The notes under the pieces were generated by a model. It saw only the letters and a list, made by a program, of their open reading frames with translations. It made no database searches and was not told where the DNA came from. From the NCBI GenBank assembly GCA_011523945.1, contig WTFU01000162.1:1-64000 (forward strand): DNA of 64,000 nt, written 5' to 3'. Made by a program: the position numbers and the translations under genes. Shown here in pieces: positions 8,652 through 18,338 of this stretch (position 1 is the stretch's first letter; each line of letters starts with the position of its first letter). The DNA comes from Mariniblastus sp. (GTDB lineage: Bacteria; Planctomycetota; Planctomycetia; Pirellulales; Pirellulaceae).

Positions 8652-10136
8652 ATGAAGAACACAAAAATTCAAATTTTCACTCTGCTGGCATTCTGTGTCA
8701 CCCTTCTTTCTGTGACCTCAGCGAATGCTCAGTTTGAGAACGCCGCGAAATTCGTGCCCGAAAACGCTAACTGTCTCGTAATGGTTCAGGCTGAGAATAT
8801 TCTCAACAGTGCAATTGGCCGTCGCGAGAAATGGGCGACCGACCGATCTGCTGCTTTCCGATCGGGTGCCTCTTTCTTCCCGCCGACCACTAAGCGAATT
8901 CTGATGGGATCGCAGATTGATTACGAATTTTTGGATTCGGTTTATCACGTTGGCGTGTTTGAGAAAAAAGGTAGTGAGATCAACCTGGTTGAGGTATCTA
9001 AAAGAGTCAATGGAAATATTTCCACGATCGGTGGAAAAGAAGCGCTCGAGTTGCCAAACAACTCGTACCTAATCAAGGTTGACAATACGACTCTTGTGAC
9101 AATGACTCCCTCGAATCGCCAGATGACGTCACGTTGGTTGGCAAAAACAAGTAACGGAAGAATGAGAGTTTCTCCATATCTTGCAGAAGCAGTAAAGTTT
9201 GCCGACCAGAACGCTCAAGTGATTGTTGCTTTTGATCTTGAAAATGTGCTTGAGCCATCTGAAGTTGAGAAGCGTTTGGTTGAAAGTGGTGCCGTTTTGG
9301 AAGTTGCCGCCCCGGCAATCACCAAAACACTTTCTACGTTGCGAGGCGTGACTTTGGGTGTGACCGTAAACGATAAAATCTCGGGTGCGATCAAAATCGA
9401 CTTTAGTTCAGATCCCTCAAACGTCACACCGGTTGCCAAGTCGATTCTTATTGCTGCTTTAAAGAAGAATGGTTTAATGATCGACGATATTGCTTCTTGG
9501 AACGTAAGCTCAAGTGGCAATCAGATTCGTTTATCGGGGCCAATGACCAGCGAAGGATTTCGGCAGATTGGTAGTCTTGTTCACCAGCCCCTCGAAGATG
9601 ACATGCACGGAGCCAGTGGCGGCGTTACTTCGAATGCTGAACCGACAAAGCAAAATATGGCGACTCGCACAAAACAGTATCTTGGCGACATCGATCATAT
9701 TCTTGAGATTCAGCGCAAGAAGAAGGAAGAGCAATTAGATACCTATGCAAAGTGGTTCGATCGTTACGCACGCCAGATTGATGGAATCTCTATTCTTGGC
9801 GTTGATCCGATTGCGATCGATTTTGGAACCTATGTCGGTAATGCATTTCGAGACATTTCAGGTGACCTTAACACAAGCAACCTCTCAAAGAATGAATCGG
9901 TTGCCTCTCAAGGGTTTTCTGGTCCAGGCGGTGGTCGATGGAATTATGGCTACGGTTATGGTTACGGATACGGAACCATCAACGGACGAAACTATACTCG
10001 TGATAGCCGACGAGCCGCGGGTGCGATCGGCACTGAGAAGGGTATGAATCAAAAGAGTGCGACGCTTCGACAGATTGATGCCAAAGAGAGCGAAGTCAAG
10101 AAAGCGTTGACTAAGAAGTACCAAATTAACTTCTAA
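8652..10136 (+). CDS. Exported protein of unknown function with Gly/Tyr-rich C-terminal segment
   Basis: 494 residues from the ATG at 8652, chosen because it opens a clean signal peptide (MKNTKIQIFTLLAFCVTLLS, cut after SANAQ) and lies just downstream of a good promoter. The mature protein has no domain I recognise. It begins 'FENAAKFVPENANCLVMV', the type of opening seen in planctomycete exported proteins whose first domain starts with 'vP.da..v..v.....l'. A charged helical stretch (about 345-370) and a short Gly/Tyr repeat (GYGYGYGYGT, about 433-443) follow. A strong promoter, short leader and strong terminator suggest a well-expressed single-gene unit. Confidence 0.75.
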   Translation: MKNTKIQIFTLLAFCVTLLSVTSANAQFENAAKFVPENANCLVMVQAENILNSAIGRREKWATDRSAAFRSGASFFPPTTKRILMGSQIDYEFLDSVYHVGVFEKKGSEINLVEVSKRVNGNISTIGGKEALELPNNSYLIKVDNTTLVTMTPSNRQMTSRWLAKTSNGRMRVSPYLAEAVKFADQNAQVIVAFDLENVLEPSEVEKRLVESGAVLEVAAPAITKTLSTLRGVTLGVTVNDKISGAIKIDFSSDPSNVTPVAKSILIAALKKNGLMIDDIASWNVSSSGNQIRLSGPMTSEGFRQIGSLVHQPLEDDMHGASGGVTSNAEPTKQNMATRTKQYLGDIDHILEIQRKKKEEQLDTYAKWFDRYARQIDGISILGVDPIAIDFGTYVGNAFRDISGDLNTSNLSKNESVASQGFSGPGGGRWNYGYGYGYGYGTINGRNYTRDSRRAAGAIGTEKGMNQKSATLRQIDAKESEVKKALTKKYQINF

Positions 10137-10160
10137 GCACTTTGCCGAGACAAAAGAGAA

Positions 10161-10199
10161 ACACCTGTTTGCTTCGGCAACAGGTGTTTTTTTTTTTTT
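10161..10199 (+). terminator. Strong rho-independent terminator after the 8652 gene
   Basis: ACACCTGTTTGC and GCAACAGGTGT pair around a TTCG tetraloop with one bulged T, followed by a run of about 13 T. This is a textbook intrinsic terminator 24 bp after the stop codon. Confidence 0.9.
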
Positions 10200-10230
10200 G
10201 CTGTGGCAAACCGGCTGTCCGTCCAAAGAC

Positions 10231-11649
10231 CTACTTCAATGCCTTGAACGCGCTCAACGCTCTCTCCCGCCCCGCCTTGTAGTCGACAATGAAGTTTGGA
10301 TAGTCGATTTCAAGAGTAGAAATCGATTGGCTAAGTTTTACGGGGTCGTGCAGTGATTTGGCGGGGACTTGTTTTAGTTCGGGGCACATTTTTTTAATAA
10401 ACAATCCATCCGGATCAAATCGTTTGCTTTGACTGAATGGGTTGAAGATTCGGAAATATGGAACGCTGTCAGTACCGGTCGAAGCTGACCACTGCCAACC
10501 TCCGTTGTTGGCGGAAAGATCACCGTCAACCAAGCGGCTCATGAAGTATCTTTCTCCCCATCGCCAATCGATAAGTAAGTTCTTGGTTAGAAACATCGCT
10601 GTTACCATGCGAAGGCGGTTGTGCATCCATCCTGTCTGGTTTAGTTGTCTCATGCCGGCATCAACAATCGGATACCCTGTCCTGCCGGATTTCCAGGCAT
10701 CAAAGTCACCTTCGTCGGTTCGCCAGGGAATTTGATTTGTTTTTGGTTTGAAGGGTTGGTGCCTAGACACGCGTGGGCACGCAACCATGACGTGATTATA
10801 GAAATCTCTCCAAGTCAATTCGGAAATCCATGTTTTTGCTCCCTCGTTTTGGCCCCCGCTGGTTTCGAGGATTTGATCGGCTTTTGAGAAGCATTGGCGG
10901 GCTGAAATAGCCCCGATGTTTAGGTAAGGGGAAAGCAGGCTGGTTCCCCGAATTGAGGGAATATCCCGTTCGACGTCATAGGACGAAATGATATTCGAGA
11001 AGGCCACTAGTCTTCGCTGAGCTTCCTCTTCACCGGGAGGCCACAAATCTGGGCGGGTGTTTGAGAAGTCAAACCCCGGAATCGATTCCGGAACGGGATC
11101 ACGGTCGATTGGAATGACCGGTTGGGGTGAGGGGCGTGGAGAGATCTGGAATGTTTCGCGGGAAGTGGTATCCCAAACCCGGCGGTAGGGAGTAAAGACA
11201 GAGTAAAACTTTCCTTCTTTTGTGGAGATTGCTTTAGGAGGCACGATGGTGCGGTCATGGAATCTTCGTAAGGCAACGCCGGCCTGTTCGCAGGCGAGCG
11301 AGACACGGTCGTCTCGGTTGGACTCGTTAACTTCATATTCGCGATTAATGAACACCGTGTCGCACCCTGTTTCACACGCCAATTTTGAAACGCAAGAAGG
11401 AACGGATTGAAAGTCATCGCAGGCTTTCACTAGTAACGGGATATTGAGCTTGGCGAGTTGTTCGGAAAGGTCACGAACATTTTCGATTAAAAATCTTACT
11501 TTCTCGTTCGCGTCATCATGTTCTTGCCATTGTGTCGCAGTAATCAAAAACAAACCAACGACCCCATCGTCTGCGTGTCGAGTTGCCTCGAAGAGCGCGG
11601 TGTTATCGTCGATCCGCAAATCGCGCCTAAACCAAACCAAAGACCTCAT
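10231..11649 (-). CDS. phrB: Deoxyribodipyrimidine photolyase (class I CPD photolyase)
   Basis: 472 residues, the usual length for class I CPD photolyase, which uses FADH- and blue light to split cyclobutane pyrimidine dimers. The N-terminal antenna-binding alpha/beta domain starts 'LVWFRRDLRIDDNTAL'. The FAD-binding C-terminal half shows 'SPYLNIGAISARQC', 'ELTWRDFYNHVMV', 'GRTGYPIVDAGMRQL', 'WMHNRLRMVTAMFL' and 'DGDLSANNGGWQWSASTG', with the Trp residues of the electron-transfer chain. No C-terminal cryptochrome extension is present. It converges on the 8652 gene across the terminator. There is no sign of frameshift. Confidence 0.95.
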   Translation of the reverse strand: MRSLVWFRRDLRIDDNTALFEATRHADDGVVGLFLITATQWQEHDDANEKVRFLIENVRDLSEQLAKLNIPLLVKACDDFQSVPSCVSKLACETGCDTVFINREYEVNESNRDDRVSLACEQAGVALRRFHDRTIVPPKAISTKEGKFYSVFTPYRRVWDTTSRETFQISPRPSPQPVIPIDRDPVPESIPGFDFSNTRPDLWPPGEEEAQRRLVAFSNIISSYDVERDIPSIRGTSLLSPYLNIGAISARQCFSKADQILETSGGQNEGAKTWISELTWRDFYNHVMVACPRVSRHQPFKPKTNQIPWRTDEGDFDAWKSGRTGYPIVDAGMRQLNQTGWMHNRLRMVTAMFLTKNLLIDWRWGERYFMSRLVDGDLSANNGGWQWSASTGTDSVPYFRIFNPFSQSKRFDPDGLFIKKMCPELKQVPAKSLHDPVKLSQSISTLEIDYPNFIVDYKAGRERALSAFKALK

Positions 11650-11741
11650 TGGACATCCAAACCTTTAAAATAGTCGCCTTTAAAACCTGCGGAATCCCCG
11701 CGAACGAGAGCTTGAAGTAACGGCAAATCCACCATAACCTG

Positions 11742-12641
11742 CTAATTATCAACTATTTTGGGCTGTTTGAAATTGGAATTCGATGTCGACTCTGGCAACA
11801 TCAAAAGGGCGCCAATTAAAAAACTTGCAGCTCCGATAGCCGTCATTCCCATTGAAAAAAATTGGAGCCTCAGATGGTTGGAGTCGGGGGTTGAAAAAGC
11901 AGTTGCCGCCGCTGCCATAAACGCTAGGCAGCCGATAAAGTTAGAAAATACGATGCGCCAGGAAAGGTCGCCGATATGCCAACTCCAGTGGCTGTGACAG
12001 GTCTCTGCAAATGCCAAATATCCGGAGGCGAGGAAAAGGATGGATCCAACAAGATCGGGAAGCCATATTCGCAAATCCTGTTGGAGCCATGTTAAATCAG
12101 AGGACATCGCGTTATAGGTGTTAACGTTAAATAAAAGGGTTCCGAGGAATTGAAGAGCACTGCTGATCCAGCCAATATCATTTGGACGCCATCCCAAATA
12201 GTTCCGTGGTCTTGTGATCGAAGTCTGAAATAGCGAGTCTGGGTTAGCGGATTGATACAATTGTAAGTAGGCCGCGATGGTGAAGAAGATTGAGCCACTA
12301 AAGAACATTCGATTCGTGTTGGATAGATCAAGGGCCGTAGCCAGTCCACTCATCAAAGTGAGGCTGCAAATACATGCAGTCAAAAATAAGAGCGAACCAA
12401 TCGAAAAAATGAGACCAATCAACCAATTTAGTTTCCGGGGTAGCCAGATCGATTGACGGAGCGCGTGAGAGGGAAGTTGGGTTGCATCATTCCGTGAATA
12501 ATTCAGTTTTTTTCTGTGATGACGTGAACTCCAAATCCACGTCGACGCATTCCCCATTTCAAAAATCCGGCGGGTTACAAATGGCCATGGCCCGGATTCA
12601 TCAATGCACCGGGGAATTTCGTTGTTGGTATTAGAGTTCAA
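11742..12641 (-). CDS. YrhK-like multi-pass membrane protein
   Basis: 299 residues: a polar N-terminus with 'PWPFVTRRIFEMGNAST', then about six hydrophobic helices from residue 73 to 290. The segments 'FFSGSIFFTIAAYLQLYQS', 'ALQFLGTLLFNVNTYNAM', 'WLPDLVGSILFLASGYLAF' and 'GAASFLIGALLMLPEST' match the repeated pattern of YrhK-domain proteins, where each half carries a Gly-Ser..F motif. The function is unknown. It lies 95 bp downstream of glutamate decarboxylase on the same strand, so co-transcription, and perhaps a role linked to GABA or acid stress, is possible but only inferred. Confidence 0.65.
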   Translation of the reverse strand: MNSNTNNEIPRCIDESGPWPFVTRRIFEMGNASTWIWSSRHHRKKLNYSRNDATQLPSHALRQSIWLPRKLNWLIGLIFSIGSLLFLTACICSLTLMSGLATALDLSNTNRMFFSGSIFFTIAAYLQLYQSANPDSLFQTSITRPRNYLGWRPNDIGWISSALQFLGTLLFNVNTYNAMSSDLTWLQQDLRIWLPDLVGSILFLASGYLAFAETCHSHWSWHIGDLSWRIVFSNFIGCLAFMAAAATAFSTPDSNHLRLQFFSMGMTAIGAASFLIGALLMLPESTSNSNFKQPKIVDN

Positions 12642-12736
12642 GTCTTTCGTTGGGGCGGAGCTCTAGAAGTTTATTGTTTTTACAGATTGAGATAGGCATG
12701 GGCGAACTAGTATTCTCTAAATCGCCCAATCCAGAA

Positions 12737-14137
12737 TCAGTGATGAAACCCGGATGCCTCTTCAGACGAAAGGGGAGTTTGAATTGGATGTTTTTCAAAA
12801 TAATCCAACGCGCGTTGGATGTCATCCAACAAGATGGATGCAAGGTCGAGGCTGACACCGTGACGGACGAGGATGCGCTGTACCGGAATGTGCTCGCAAT
12901 TGACCGGCAGCGAATAGGCTGGAACCTGCCAGCCACGGGTCCTGAGGCGGTCGGCGAGGTCGTAGAGTGTGTAACCGGGCGAAACACCCTCTTTCATTTT
13001 CCAGCAAACGGCAGGGATTCCGGAATCCATTTGACCATCATAGATGATTTCAAATGGGCCAATCTTACCAATCTTTTTTGCTAAGTACTGTGCGGTCTGA
13101 TAACAGGCGGTGTGGATTTTTCGATAACCCTCTTTGCCAAGTCTAAGGAAGTTATAGTACTGGCAGACTACCGGGCCACCGGGCCTTGAAAAATTGAGTG
13201 CGATGTCACGCATGTTGCCACCGAGATAATTCACCCAAAAAATTTCTTCGGGCGGAAGATCTGATTCGTCTCGCCAGATAACCCAGCCAACACCGAGTGG
13301 CGAGAGACCAAATTTATGTCCCGATGTATTGATCGACTTCACGCGGGGAATGCGGAAATCCCAAACAAGATCGGGAGCGCAGAAAGGCGCCAGAAAGCCT
13401 CCGCTGGCTGCGTCAACGTGCATTCGAATATCGAGTCCGGTATCTTTCTGCAGTTGATCTAATGCTGCCGCGACCTCCTCAATCGGCTCATACCCGCAAG
13501 TAAACGTCACGCCGAGAGTGGGGACGACTCCAATGGTATTTTCATCACACCTTTTGATCACCTCTTCGGGGGTCATCAGCATTCGGTCTTCATCCATTGG
13601 GATCTCTCTCAGTTCGATATCCCAATATCTTGCAAATTTATGCCAGCAAACCTGGACGGGGCCAGTAATGATGTTTGGTTTGTCAATTGGTTTGCCGGCA
13701 GCTTTACGCTTTGCTTCCCAGTGCCGCTTCATTGCCATTCCGCCAAGCATTGCAGCTTCACTGGAACCCGTCGTCGAGCAGCCAATGGTGTTTGCTGCGG
13801 AAGGAGAATTCCAAAGATCGGCAAGCATGTGGACGCATCTTCCCTCGATCTCGGCGGTTTGCGGGTACTCGTCTTTGTCAATCATGTTCTTGTCCATGCA
13901 CTCGTCCATCAGTTTGTGGATTTCTGGCTCTGACCAGGTTTGACAAAAAGTAGCGAGATTTTGCCGCGAGTTTCCATCAAGCATCAATTCGTCATGAATG
14001 ACTGAGTAGACGTGCCCGGAATCTTCTTCCGATAGAGGGAATTTAAATTTGGGTAGTAGGCCAGAGAGGTCTGATGAAGCGTAGAGTTCATCATTGATTG
14101 TGTTTCCGATGGAATCTTTGTTATGCAGAGGCATCAT
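12737..14137 (-). CDS. gadB: Glutamate decarboxylase (PLP-dependent)
   Basis: 466 residues, exactly the length of E. coli GadB. It converts glutamate to GABA and CO2 and consumes a proton. Visible sites: '[19 protein letters not shown]' (substrate/phosphate binding, about 117-135), T212 in '[12 protein letters not shown]', D242 in HVDAASGG, and the PLP-binding K275 preceded by H274 in '[14 protein letters not shown]'. The C-terminus ends GFHH, placing His at 465 where E. coli GadB carries the His that forms the inactive aldimine at neutral pH. Acid-activated regulation is therefore possible by analogy. No glutamate/GABA antiporter is adjacent; the downstream neighbour is a YrhK-like membrane protein. 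Confidence 0.95.
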   Translation of the reverse strand: MMPLHNKDSIGNTINDELYASSDLSGLLPKFKFPLSEEDSGHVYSVIHDELMLDGNSRQNLATFCQTWSEPEIHKLMDECMDKNMIDKDEYPQTAEIEGRCVHMLADLWNSPSAANTIGCSTTGSSEAAMLGGMAMKRHWEAKRKAAGKPIDKPNIITGPVQVCWHKFARYWDIELREIPMDEDRMLMTPEEVIKRCDENTIGVVPTLGVTFTCGYEPIEEVAAALDQLQKDTGLDIRMHVDAASGGFLAPFCAPDLVWDFRIPRVKSINTSGHKFGLSPLGVGWVIWRDESDLPPEEIFWVNYLGGNMRDIALNFSRPGGPVVCQYYNFLRLGKEGYRKIHTACYQTAQYLAKKIGKIGPFEIIYDGQMDSGIPAVCWKMKEGVSPGYTLYDLADRLRTRGWQVPAYSLPVNCEHIPVQRILVRHGVSLDLASILLDDIQRALDYFEKHPIQTPLSSEEASGFHH

Positions 14138-14489
14138 TTGTTCCTGAGTTGGGGGTGCAAACCGTTTGCCAAAGGTCTCCGATGAGAGAAACTACGAGCG
14201 GTGGTAGTAGCTTTACGATGACTCGCTCTGGCGACCCTAGATTAACAAGTTGGGGGAGATTTTTCTTGGAGTGAATGCATCAAATCAATATTTTCTTTGA
14301 CGTTTAATTAATCTACTGCTTTGAACCGTTAGTGTTGGAGTTAGCTTAGCGTTTGGTCTGCATTCCTTAATTTTTGACAGGTGTATAGGTTCGTGTTTTA
14401 ATCATCGTCGTTACCGGAGTAGCGGCGGTGAAATTAAACACGGTTACTTTGGCGTTCTTCGATTTTTTTTGAGCAAGTGGGGTTCACTC
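14138..14489. other. Divergent intergenic region, gadB and alpha/beta hydrolase
   Basis: A 352-bp gap. The right part has a strong sigma-70-type promoter for the hydrolase gene (14374-14402, listed separately). For gadB I see no equally good boxes, which would fit activator-dependent control, but that is inference. No RNA gene or repeat was noticed. Confidence 0.5.
14374..14402 (+). promoter_or_regulatory. Sigma-70-type promoter of the alpha/beta hydrolase gene
   Basis: A consensus TTGACA at 14374-14379, a 17-bp spacer and TTTAAT at 14397-14402. The predicted transcription start is near 14409, giving a leader of about 80 nt before the chosen ATG at 14490. Confidence 0.65.
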
Positions 14490-15689
14490 ATGGTTCTTAG
14501 ATCAGGGCAAATGTGCTTACTCTTTGGGGTGGTTTTATGTTTACCGTTGAATTTCTGCGGAAAGCCGGTACTTGGTCAGACTGGGCAAGATGCTGGTAAA
14601 GAATCTCAGCCGAAGCTGAGGGTGGGGTATGCACATACCGAGGATGCTGCTCGACTTGAGTTGGAGACGTTGAAGGCAGAGGTGACCGATCAGCAAGCCT
14701 GGGAGGCGAGGGCAGCGAAAGTGCGCGACGGCATTCTCAGAGGTGCAAAACTAACGAAGTTGCCGAAGCGTACGGCTTTAAATCCAATTTACAGTTCTCT
14801 CCGAACTTACGAAGGATACACCGCCGAAAATGTAGCCATTGAAAGCTCTCCGGGGTTCTACGTAACAGGTACGGTTTACCGCCCCACGAATTATTCTGGC
14901 AAACTGGCCGGTATTCTGTCGGCCCATGGTCATGCTGGTCGGTTCGATCCTAATCGGCAAAAGAGATGTGCTGTGTTTGCAAAAATGGGAGCCGTTGTAT
15001 TTCACTATGACATGATGGGCTATGGTGATTCCAAGGCGGCGGGATGGGATCATCGGAAGACTCCTGAAGTGTTGCGGTTGCAAACATGGAATAGCATTCG
15101 GGCATTGGACTTTGTGGAATCGATGAAAGACGTCGATCCCAAGCGACTTGCAGTAACGGGGTGTTCTGGTGGAGCTACGCAGACATTTTTACTGACTGCA
15201 GTGGATGATCGGATAGCGGTTTCTGTCCCGGTCTGTCAGGTTTCTGCCCATTTTTTTGGAGGGTGCGTATGTGAAAGTGGAATGCCAATTCACTGGAGCA
15301 AAGATCATAAAACAACGAACCCGGAAATTGCCGCCCTCGCTGCGCCACGTCCTTTACTGCTGGTATCCAATGGAGACGATTGGACTAAAAATACGCCACG
15401 GATTGAGTTTCCCTTTGTTCGCCACGTCTACAGCCTCTATGGAGAGAAGGCCGTCGTTGAGAATGCACATTTTCCCAACGAGAAACACGACTATGGACCG
15501 TCCAAGCGAATGGCAGTTTATCCATTTATGGCAAAGCATTTAGCATTGGATTTGAATCGGGTGACGAAAGATGGAGAGGTCGATGAGAGTTTTATAACCG
15601 TTGAGACACAGAAGCAAATGATGTCTTTTCATGGGAAGTATCCTGCAAATGCCGTCGCCCCGAATTCTCCGTTACCATCAGTGGAGTGA
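14490..15689 (+). CDS. Secreted alpha/beta hydrolase (acetylxylan-esterase-like)
   Basis: 399 residues from the ATG at 14490; a GTGGGG ribosome-binding site sits about 7 nt upstream and the start gives a clean signal peptide ending VLGQ. A TTG seven codons earlier is the alternative. The alpha/beta-hydrolase core runs from about residue 115 to 380: '[19 protein letters not shown]', the HGHAG oxyanion loop, '[11 protein letters not shown]', nucleophile S226 in [10 protein letters not shown], probable acid at 296-297 (SNGDDW) and H333 (EKHDYG). This resembles exported esterases acting on acylated plant or algal polysaccharide. Substrate is inferred, not shown. Confidence 0.8.
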   Translation: MVLRSGQMCLLFGVVLCLPLNFCGKPVLGQTGQDAGKESQPKLRVGYAHTEDAARLELETLKAEVTDQQAWEARAAKVRDGILRGAKLTKLPKRTALNPIYSSLRTYEGYTAENVAIESSPGFYVTGTVYRPTNYSGKLAGILSAHGHAGRFDPNRQKRCAVFAKMGAVVFHYDMMGYGDSKAAGWDHRKTPEVLRLQTWNSIRALDFVESMKDVDPKRLAVTGCSGGATQTFLLTAVDDRIAVSVPVCQVSAHFFGGCVCESGMPIHWSKDHKTTNPEIAALAAPRPLLLVSNGDDWTKNTPRIEFPFVRHVYSLYGEKAVVENAHFPNEKHDYGPSKRMAVYPFMAKHLALDLNRVTKDGEVDESFITVETQKQMMSFHGKYPANAVAPNSPLPSVE

Positions 15690-15948
15690 GGTTTGACAAA
15701 TGAGTTCTTGCGGGGAATATCCTTTTTAGTGACAGCAAAAGTGTCCTGATATTTAGATTCTTAATGGTTATTAATTAAAAAATAGACGTTGGGGAATTCG
15801 TTCGGAAATTCGTTTGTCATAATGAGGTTGCGCTTTCTCGAGGGCTAACAAGGGGCGTTTAAAGCTGTTCTCAAGCGACGGTTTTGGTTAGAGTGTCCAG
15901 GTCAGGCTGGTTTGTTTTTTGGTCGCTGTCGATTGGGGGAGATGGATG

Positions 15949-17364
15949 ATGAGAAACTTTTTAAAGAGGCACGGTGTGCTGGTTACCGCCACCGCAGGGG
16001 TGATCGCTTGTTTTAGCATTCACGTGATCCAGAGTAATCAGAAGACAAAAACAGAGTTTGCCGCATTGGTTGATTTGAGTTCTCAGAACTTAAAACCTGT
16101 TCGATTTTTGATGGAACCAGACACCGTTACCGGTGAAGTTGAATCGCTGATAGATGAAGGCGACATTTTTGAAGCCCCCGTTCGCTTAAAAGTCGGGGAG
16201 CAGTTTCTAAATAACGCTGCCCGTCAGATGTATCCTTCACCTGCCATGTTTGATATTGATCGCGATGGTCAACTAGAATTGGTTGTGGGGGATATCAGTG
16301 GAAGACTTAACGTTTATGAAAATCTTAGTGACGAAAAATCAGACCCGGTATGGAGTTCACATATTCCAGTAAAGTTGAGTGACGGGGCTAATGTTAAAGT
16401 ATCGAATTGGTGATGCGTCGGTATGAGTTCACAGTTGGTGGACTTCAATGGCGACGGAAATCAAGATGTGCTAGTGGGTAGCTTTAGTGGATCACCTCAT
16501 TGGATCGAAGGAAGTGAGAACGGGTTTTTGCCGTCCGCGGCGCTAAAAGATCGCGACGCAGAGGATGTTCTGATTTCGGCATTTTGGAATACGGTCGATA
16601 AAAAGTGGGATAAGTCCGATCGCTCTGGCACGGAAGGGCATTGCACTTCCGTCGCGGCGGTTGATTGGGAGGGAGATGGTGATCTGGATCTTGTTCTCGG
16701 CGGCTATTACAAAGGCGGTCTATTTTTGAGGATCAATGAAGGGACGGCAACAGAGCCAAAGTTCGCTCCGAAGAATACTGTGATTCAAGCAGGGGGCGTG
16801 CCGATGATTATCGAAGGCGGTTTGTCGACTCCTCGCGTCGTAGATTGGAACGGTGACGGAAAATTTGACTTGCTCTGCGGTGGGTCAAAAGGAGGTGTTT
16901 TCTATTTTAAAAATGTTGGCGAGGAAGCGGAACCTAAGTTTGCCTCTGCAGAGGTGTTGATTGAGCCTATTGATGATTCTTCCTATATAAAACGGGTTCC
17001 CACACGCGACGGACAACCGACACAGCCAGGTTCGTCATTTCACATCGACGCGGTTGACTATGATCAGGATGGAGACCTCGATCTCCTCGTTGGAGGGCGA
17101 TGTTCATGGGAAAAAGAAAACGTGCCCGTACAGACCGAAGAGCAAAAGGCACGGCTTGCAGAACTCACCAAGGAGATGGAAGCAATAATGCCGAAGTTGA
17201 GGGAAATGTCGGAAGAGATAGGTAAGTCGGGTGAGAATCCAATGGAGAATGAAGATTATGAGAAAATGATACGCTCGTATTCTAAACTCAGTCGCGAAGC
17301 CTCGCGGTTGAGAGTCTCTCCGTTTGAGTCAGGTGATTTTGTCTGGCTTTATCGACGTAAGTAA
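15949..17364 (+). CDS. Exported VCBS/FG-GAP-repeat protein with in-frame UGA: candidate selenoprotein
   Basis: Two frames usually called as separate genes (ending at 16413, restarting at 16423) are in the same phase and split only by one TGA at 16411-16413. Read through, they give one protein of about 471 residues. It has a membrane anchor or signal sequence (1-30) and four or five FG-GAP/VCBS calcium-loop repeats: FDIDRDGQLELVVGD, VDFNGDGNQDVLVGS, VDWEGDGDLDLVLGG, VDWNGDGKFDLLCGG and VDYDQDGDLDLLVGG, then a charged coiled coil. The UGA (residue 155) lies in SNW-UGA-CVG between repeats one and two; the downstream piece alone starts inside a repeat and has no signal peptide. A SECIS-like hairpin follows. 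ATG 15949 is 7 nt after GGGGGAG. Alternatives are a nonsense mutation or UGA read-through as another residue. Confidence 0.6.
16414..16456 (+). promoter_or_regulatory. SECIS-like hairpin directly after the in-frame UGA
   Basis: GAGUUCAC (16425-16432) pairs over its whole length with GUGGACUU (16438-16445), 8 bp including two G-U pairs, closing a five-base AGUUG loop. Below it, an internal loop and a 5-bp stem CGUCG/CGACG (16416-16420 with 16452-16456) extend the helix to within 3 nt of the UGA. The loop begins 20 nt after the UGA and contains GU. In E. coli fdhF the equivalent loop GU, bound by SelB, lies at nearly the same distance. The bulged U of the fdhF upper stem is not obvious here. 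The fold was found by eye; no energy was computed. Confidence 0.5.
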
Positions 17365-17372
17365 TTTCGATT

Positions 17373-18230
17373 TTAGGCGAGTTGAGTTGAGTCTCCACAG
17401 CAATACAGGTCGTGAACTTTAATTACTAATTCTACGCTGTCTGCGATTCGAGGGTTTCCAAATTCACCGACCGCAATACAGATGGAATAGTCCTCCGACG
17501 CTTTCTCATATTTAACGACCCAATCCTCGAACCACTGTTGGTGACGCGGGGTTTGAAATGGGAATCGCGTGGGAGGGGCTGACATCCGGATGCGCCATGG
17601 CTTCGGCGTTAGCCGAGCACGAAAGCAGGATTGACGCTCGCACAGTTGAATATATAGTTTATCGCTGCCAAGTCGCTCGAGAAGTTGGTTGGCTTCATTC
17701 GAACCGGGTTCGAATTCAGTGTGCGTTATCGCCGCCCGGTAGCCGGCTTTGGTTTTGTAAAGACGTAAACCAAAATCTGGATTTTCTTCGCATAGGTTGT
17801 GAATTTGCTCGAGTAAGACGGGATCAACGGCAGGAATGTTTGGTGAGTCGTTTGGTTTGCTGCCAAACATTGTTTTCAGACTCCCCCAGAAACCAAGCGA
17901 GGGTTCGGGGCGGTCAATATCTGCAAAAAGAACATTGCCTGCATTGAGAACAAGGGAACCGTAGTTGTTGCGTGTGATGATCGCAACCACTTGTTCGTTG
18001 AGGGAAAGCTCCTCAATCAGCTGCTCGGGAAGAGCATCTAGCCCATAACCGTAAGCTTCTTGAGCGGAAGGCCGTTGGGCCAGTTCCGATATTTTCATAT
18101 CGGCTCGCTCTAAAGCCAATCGTTCCGCGTCAGCTTGACTTTCGTTTGAATATCCCCAGGCTCGAACAGGGAAATTGTTGGGGCCTAGTCGGGTCGAATT
18201 AGCTTTGGCCCAATATCGGTAGTATCGCAT
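17373..18230 (-). CDS. Conserved-looking protein of unknown function
   Basis: 285 residues, no signal peptide and no membrane helix, so probably cytoplasmic. I recognise no named domain. The N-terminus ('RYYRYWAKANSTRLGP', then 'AERLALERADMKISELAQ') and the central 'YGLDALPEQLIEEL' and 'AIITRNNYGSLVLNAGNVLF' segments are well structured. A segment 'FGLRLYKTKAGYRAAITH' and a Cys-containing 'LYIQLCERQSCFRARLTPKPWRIR' follow. The tail ends 'VIKVHDLYCCGDSTQLA', with a CC pair. It converges on the candidate selenoprotein gene with an 8-bp gap. Codon use matches its neighbours, so it is probably a real gene, but its role is open. Confidence 0.65.
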   Translation of the reverse strand: MRYYRYWAKANSTRLGPNNFPVRAWGYSNESQADAERLALERADMKISELAQRPSAQEAYGYGLDALPEQLIEELSLNEQVVAIITRNNYGSLVLNAGNVLFADIDRPEPSLGFWGSLKTMFGSKPNDSPNIPAVDPVLLEQIHNLCEENPDFGLRLYKTKAGYRAAITHTEFEPGSNEANQLLERLGSDKLYIQLCERQSCFRARLTPKPWRIRMSAPPTRFPFQTPRHQQWFEDWVVKYEKASEDYSICIAVGEFGNPRIADSVELVIKVHDLYCCGDSTQLA

Positions 18231-18338
18231 TGACGGCTCCTGTAATTCACTAAGATGCCGCCATTGGATAGCACATTGTTATCCAACTCAACACCAATCA
18301 CTTCGATTTGGCGTCAGGATCTTAAACCATACCAACTA

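Noticed and set aside
15919-17364. Two separate genes, 15919-16413 and 16423-17364
   Set aside because: They are in the same phase, split by a single TGA. The second has no ribosome-binding site or export signal and starts inside a VCBS repeat. One gene with a recoded or mutated UGA explains the data better.
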